From Sophora flavescens (Eukaryota > Streptophyta > Magnoliopsida > Fabales > Fabaceae), in the NCBI GenBank assembly GCA_030762895.1, contig CM061070.1, forward strand, positions 76,061,804 to 76,125,803: a DNA stretch of 64,000 nt, read 5' to 3'. The notes below the pieces were generated by a model. It was given only the letters and a program-made list of their open reading frames with translations, was not told the origin of the DNA and did no database searches. This document shows, piece after piece, positions 59,211 through 64,000 of the stretch. Numbering within the stretch: the first letter of the stretch is position 1; every line of letters begins with the position of its first letter. The translations under genes and the position numbers were made by a program.

Positions 59211-61135
59211 TGTCGCAACCAAAAATTACGGCAGGGACGGCGATAAAAGAGATTTTAAGAAAAATGTAGAGTCGCCACCAATTTTATTTAATTTAGGAAA
59301 TATTGGAAAACCTTTAAAAAAATGGTCTTTGAAACCAAGTTGAGTTCGTGAGTCGATTACGAGTAGGGAAGGTGTTAAGCACCCTACATCGCCCATCCTA
59401 CGAATGATACCGTGAATTAATTGTGCAAAATTAATAACTTTTAAATTATTTATTTTACCCCAAAAGTTATTTCACAAATAAAGAGATAAGTAATTAGTAT
59501 TTACACTAAAGAGGTTGAACATGGCACATAAGTCCATAGGGCCACCTCAAAACTAGGGGATTGAGCATGACACTTGTCATAGAGCAATCCAAAAAAAACA
59601 TTAAATAAATTATTGATTAATTATCCACATTAAATAAATAAATTAAAAAGAACACAAAAATAAATTATTGATAAATCCTAAACGGGATTGAACATGGCAT
59701 GTAAGTCCATAGGGTAATCTCAAAGTTAGGGGATTGAGCATGACACTTGTCATAGAGCAACCCAAAAATCACTAAATAAATTATTAATTAATTATCCACA
59801 TTACACAAAAATAATGGAAAAATTAATTTTGGCTTGACGAGATGATTGATCCCGCTCCTACGTATTCCCTGCTTCGATGGAAAACTCAAAGCCACGTAGT
59901 TCTTGTAGAAAATATTTTATTTGTTGGTTAATTTTAATTTTTATGAAAAATATTTATTTAAAAGGATTTTATTTATTATTTTTTTATTTATTATTTTTTA
60001 AATTTAAAAATCTAAGCGAGATAGAGCATGGCATGATACGTCCACAGAGCTATCCCCCATCTAAGGAATTGAGTGTGAGACCTCTCACAAAGCAATCCCA
60101 AAATAATTATTTTCAAGTATCTCTTTTTTAATATCATTCTATTTATTTATTTTAACATAATCAAGTCATGAGAAGAGAAAATCAGATTCAAACTTTTTAA
60201 CCTATTTTCTTTTTGTTTATCAGACTCACTTGGCTTGGGCCAACAAAACCCCCCAACAGCCTAAGGATTAACTTAACCAAATGAATAAAGCAAATAAAAA
60301 TAAAAATAAAGGAAAACAAATAAAATAAAATGACTCACTAACACCAATACATTGTTTCAAGACATTAGTGAAAGAGTATGTTACAGAACAGGAGAAAACG
60401 AACGAAACCTCTCCACCTTCCTGTGCGCGTGAATGGAAAGGAGGAACAGAGCCCGGCGGTGAGACGGCAGCGACGTTCAGTGGTGCACGACTGGTCTAAG
60501 GCGGGTTCGAACTGTGCGAGGATGGCCGGATCTGATGAGTCTCGCGCGACAGAGGACGCGGTGGAAGTGACTGGAACAGAGGTGGACAAAACAGGGATGG
60601 CGTTGGTACGGTTCAGCAAGGTGGAAAGAAAGGAATTGTGTTTTGAGAGAGATGAGAGGAAGAAGGAGAGAGTTGAGAGTAAAATGTCTGATAAAAAAAA
60701 CGGAGGCCAAATTAAAAGCCAGAAAGAATCATCAAAAATGAGGGGAGGACGTGTTGTTTTGGAACCAAGAAGAAAGGAAATAATTTTTTCTCTGTTTTCT
60801 GATTTTTTCGCTCTCTCCTTTTTGGTATTGATTGTGATTTTTTATAATGCCAATTACTCCAATCTTGATCCTAAAATTCCGCCTAGATTTAAGATTGCTA
60901 TATGATCTTGTTCCTAAAAATATGCCCAGATTAAGATTTCTATTTCTGATTTGAAAATTAAATTCAAATTCAAAATAAAGTGGTTGCTAGGGAGGAGGAT
61001 GAGATGGGTTTAACTGGCCTGGCCCAATTAGAAATCTTTTTTATTATTTTTATTTTCTTTGCAAGTTTTTATTTTATTATTTTTTTGAAATTTCTAGTGA
61101 AAACTAAAAGACCCGGTCAAAATAGGGTGTTCACA
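59211..61135 (-). repeat. G 5' LTR
   Basis: 1925 bp, partner of 51635-53558. Followed by target duplication ACCAT and the continuation of element F. Confidence 0.92.
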
Positions 61136-61140
61136 ACCAT

Positions 61141-61510
61141 CATTGTTGATCCTACAACTCCTCAAAAGGAAATGAGCGCTTCATCATTCCAATCAGCCCT
61201 CAACCAGTTGCTGAGCAAGCCATATAAGTTTTGAAATTGTTAGTGGTTTATTACACTAAACAGGAGCTTAAATGGTTCGAAGCTAATCATTTTCTACATC
61301 TCTTCCCCGTTCCATGGAAATATGATGTGCTCCTCAAAGAAAATAAGTGTCCTCACCATTCTAATCATCTCTCAGCCAGATTTTGAGCAAGCCGTGGTTG
61401 CTCTAAAACCGTTAGTGGTCTATTACACTAAACATGAGCTTAAGTGGATCGAAACCAACCATTATCCAAATTACGCTTCTCTTCCCATTACCATGGAAAT
61501 CTAAGATTCC
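61141..61510 (+). pseudogene. element F internal remnant (Tat/Ogre-like, ahead of protease) with a 173-bp tandem duplication
   Basis: It continues the frame broken by G (DDNDV then TIIVDPTTPQKEM). Two direct copies of a 173-bp block start near 61159 and 61332 (both CCTCAAA..., both with PLVVYYTK-type coding and a VPWKYD or LPITMEI end). The LVVYYTK...VPWKYD pattern is typical of the region between Gag and protease in Tat/Ogre polyproteins. Stops interrupt both copies. Confidence 0.6.
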
Positions 61511-62460
61511 CAGGATGATCTGCTAGAGTCGTGCCGACAAGACCATTATAGTTACTTTCTCAAGAATTAGTTGAATGACTTGACGTGTTTGTGTTTATAC
61601 TCCAAATGTGATGCGAATGGAGCAAATAGAGAAAGAAGTGTCTATGCTCCCTAAGGAGCCACCATCATACGACCCCAATGTCACTTGTAGATTCGCAAGT
61701 GGGATGTCTAATCACTCTATTGAGAATTATGATGATGCTTCCAAGGTCGTTCTGTGAAGGTTATGGATTACTGAGAGTTCAAAATGAACGGTATCTTACC
61801 AATCCAACAGATTCACATTCTTGCGATTGAGAATAGGTAATACTCTGCAACCCTCCTTTGGAAATCTTCGAGTAATCGATGCTGGAGTTGTTTATCAATG
61901 GTTACCATAAAAAGATGGTTACGTTGTATTGACCCCACAACCTATTCACTAATTTGATTTTTGAACTATGTTCACTTTCCTAAAGCATTAATGTGATGAA
62001 CTTACATGTGTGTCATGTCTCTTCTATTCTTTACACCTCCACCCACATTATATTGCCACATCATCATTCTCCAATCACTTTATTTGGTTCAATTCATGGG
62101 GATCATATTCTTAGAAATCCTTTGTGGGACATTAATGTAGGCCTTAGACGAATGTACCCTTGCCCAAAAAAGGAATAAAAATAAAAAAAAATAAAAAAAT
62201 AAAAATAAAAAGGACCAAATAAATAATCACTTGGTGTGCACAAATATTTTTGTCTCTATTTTTTTTATAAAAAATATAAATAAATAAGCAATCATGATTT
62301 GAAATGAAGATTGACCATCTTTCTCTATCCTTCACAAAATATCATCATTATCCCTTGTTACCCTTTTTAAGCCTGAAAGTTTTCTTTGATGAACCTTGGA
62401 CAAGAATCACTCCTAAATAAAGGGAGAGCACAAAAGAAATGGTGATTATGAAGAAAATAA
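61511..62460 (+). mobile_element. element F internal region, no gene recognised
   Basis: Decayed sequence without a long frame. Weak similarity in style to Tat/Ogre polyprotein (for example an ATGCGAATGGAGCAAATAGA stretch near 61610), but no protease or RT motif was found. If pol ever existed here it has been deleted: only about 2.1 kb separate the G junction from the LTR at 63242. Confidence 0.45.
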
Positions 62461-62704
62461 TGTGAGTGTCAAAATCCAAAAAAAAAAACAAAAGAAAAAA
62501 AAGAAGAAGAAGCGCACGACAAAGATGCATGACAAAGCCAGAAGTGAAGAAAAAAGGAAAGACAAGCGAAAAGCACATGTTCTTGCAAATGCAGAGGAAG
62601 TTTTACTGAGTTCACTTTATCAAGAAAAAGGCATGGATCCTTGCTCCTATTAAACCCTCATACACTTATTTTTGAGCCTTATACCCTTCCTTTCAAGCCC
62701 TCAA

Positions 62705-62745
62705 CCTTGGCCACGTAACAACCCTTAAAAAGTCCACTCTGATCA
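62705..62745 (+). other. shared non-coding motif, copy in F
   Basis: CCTTGGCCACGTAACAACCC, TTAAAAAGTCC, ACTCTGATCA. It lies about 190 bp after an A/G tract (62477-62510), as in E. Confidence 0.6.
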
Positions 62746-63029
62746 TTGAATGATTGCTTCTTTATTAACCTTAGTTTTGAGACAAAAGGTTTGTGTTCTT
62801 TTGAGTTTTTACTTAATTTTTCCTTTAAAAAAAAAAGGAAAAAAGGCATAAAAAAGAAAAGAAAAAGCTCGTTAGTCTGAAAATCCGCAAGGGCAGTCTA
62901 AGCAAAAGTAAGGGCAAGATTGGCAAAGGTTCTACACTAGGGCAAAACTCTCCTTTCAAGGGCCTTATGTTAGGCATTCTGATTCTCAGATTTCATACTC
63001 GGCTGCCATACCTTGGGGGCATTTCTATT

Positions 63030-63241
63030 CTCTTAAGCTTTGCTTTTTTTTTTTAGCTTTAACAGGGCCCGAGGCCCATAAGCTATGTTTCTTTTCACTT
63101 TAGCAGGCACAAAGCCTCTTAAGCTTCGTTTTGTTCAGCTTTAACGGGCACATAGCCCATAAGCTGTTTTTCTTTTAGCTTTAGTAGGCACAGCGCCTCT
63201 TAAACTTTGCTTTGTTCATCTTTAATGGGAACATGGCCTAT
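63030..63241 (+). repeat. short tandem repeats in element F 3' region
   Basis: About three units of roughly 70 bp alternate a TTTAACGGGCACATAGCCCA-TAAGCT phrase with a TTTAGCAGGCACAAAGCCTC-TTAAGCTT phrase. The paired variants resemble the two-monomer design of array 1 in G, although the sequence is different. Confidence 0.75.
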
Positions 63242-63730
63242 TGTAACGCCTCCCTCGTCACTACATTTCAGAATCGTTGGAGAAAATATAAAACAATTAT
63301 TTGCTAGTTGCTTCCGGAAAATAAAATTTTCTAGTGTCCTTAACATTACTCGAAAATGGTTATGATTTTTTTTTTCTTTTCCTTTCTTTCTCCATACAAA
63401 CAAACGTCATAAATATATACATCATCATACTCATACATCAAGACCTTCATAACAACAGTTCATTTCCAAAGTCATAACATTAGGAAATAAAAACATAACC
63501 ATAACTTAGCGATAGTCTGAAACCACAACTCAAAAAAATGGTTCTCAGCAGCCAGATATACAAACTATCCTCAATAGGCATAAAACAACCTAATACCCTA
63601 GTTGAGCTGGTCATCTAACCGACATCTACTAGGAAGATCCCCGAAGTCATCCCTAAAATCAACGATCTCTTCCATTATCTGGACTAATGTCCTCAAGGAA
63701 AACAAGGAACTCCTCTACAACGTCTGTATT
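63242..63730 (-). mobile_element. D-like LTR end (element continues past nested LTR)
   Basis: Starts TGTAACGCCTCCCTCG, similar to the end of LTR D at 24774 (TGTAAGCCTCCCTTGG), and shares the TTTGCTAGTTGCTT...GGAAAATAA block. It is not preceded by a primer site, so it is a separate insertion in F and not the partner LTR of D. The other end lies beyond the window. No gene. Confidence 0.65.
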
Positions 63731-64000
63731 TGAGACACCCTGTTGTGTCCCATTGTATTATTAGATTAAAAACTCATTAGTTAATTACTTAATCACACAC
63801 TTATCATTGAAAAACCGTAAAAATTAAAACTTAATTAATAATCATATAACTTCTGCATATTAAACACACCAACGTTATAATATATAAAAACACACATGTT
63901 TATTCATTACATTACCAAAACATTGTTTAGGGTATCTTATTAGTAGGATCCCTCACAGGTACTTAATTATACAAACTTTTTATAACTAGCGGAAAATAAA
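63731..64000 (-). mobile_element. C-family LTR start, truncated by window end
   Basis: TGAGACACCCTGTTGTG and the following 270 bp align well with the low-coordinate end of solo LTR C (43031-43300). It interrupts the D-like LTR. The candidate left target site is GTATT (63726-63730); the other end is outside the window. Confidence 0.75.

Larger units (their letters stand above)
51635..61135 (-). mobile_element. element G: complete Tat/Ogre-like LTR retrotransposon without visible pol
   Basis: 9501 bp with target duplications ACCAT (51630-51634 and 61136-61140). Minus-strand order: 5' LTR 61135-59211, primer site 59208-59191, leader, gag remnant with zinc knuckle (about 57640-57480), shared motif (56610-56564), tandem arrays (55690-53705), polypurine tract, 3' LTR 53558-51635. 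No protease, RT or integrase is recognisable in about 5.65 kb of internal DNA, so it appears to be a non-autonomous derivative. The LTRs are almost the same, so insertion was recent compared with its neighbours. Confidence 0.88.

Noticed and set aside
63242..64000. Possible partner (5') LTR of element D
   Set aside because: There is no primer-binding site or gag start on its left, the sequence diverges strongly from 24774 onward, and the intervening DNA belongs to F. A separate insertion fits better.

Overview
The window is plant nuclear DNA, from a eudicot and probably a legume. The evidence is one intron-containing PIN auxin-transporter gene, plant-specific Ty3/gypsy lineages (Tekay/Del-type chromoviruses, Tat/Ogre-type, and an Athila-like non-autonomous element), a plant mobile domain (PMD) gene copy and MuDR-type Mutator sequence. 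The legume assignment is an inference from the Ogre-type content and the MITE style; it was not tested by search. Almost everything except the PIN gene is transposable-element DNA. I saw no CRISPR, rRNA or tRNA gene.

Layout. 1-10351: a plus-strand Tekay-like element (Tek1) whose 5' LTR is cut by the window edge. Its gag-pro-RT-RNaseH-INT region is full of stops and frameshifts, and its integrase is interrupted by a 1230-bp solo LTR with a near-perfect 5-bp target duplication. Its 3' LTR stops abruptly at 10351, where the 3' half of a second gypsy element (Tek2, 10352-14835) is joined. 14836-17448: a chimeric block made of a PIN exon-1 fragment, a PMD pseudogene with two remnant introns (+), and a truncated MULE transposase (-), tail to tail with the PMD. 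17980-19265: a fold-back element with inverted arms of about 355 bp and amplified inner repeats. 20327-22581: an apparently intact six-exon PIN gene of 468 codons. 23059-24215: two MITE-like elements.

24774-48482 is one minus-strand Tekay-like LTR (D). It was expanded by a 1.93-kb internal tandem duplication and then by independent insertions: a complete 5.8-kb Athila-like non-autonomous element (E, TSD ACCTT), a solo LTR (A, TSD AAGAT), and a solo LTR (B, TSD GTTTG) that itself contains another solo LTR (C, TSD GCATG). A short gag-protease remnant of D follows (48483-49204). It is broken by a plus-strand Tat/Ogre-like element (F, from 49205), which is itself split by a complete minus-strand 9.5-kb Tat/Ogre-like element (G, 51635-61135, TSD ACCAT). 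G has two near-identical 1.92-kb LTRs, two tandem-repeat arrays near its 3' end and a gag zinc-knuckle remnant, but no visible pol. The remains of F run to 63241. There a D-like LTR starts, with a C-like LTR nested in it at the window end.

The only gene likely to serve the host is the PIN transporter. Other points of interest are the PIN/PMD/MULE chimera, a reading frame inside the Tek1 LTR, clusters of GC-rich perfect hairpins in several Tekay-type LTRs, and a motif of about 40 nt shared by the non-coding 3' regions of elements E, F and G.
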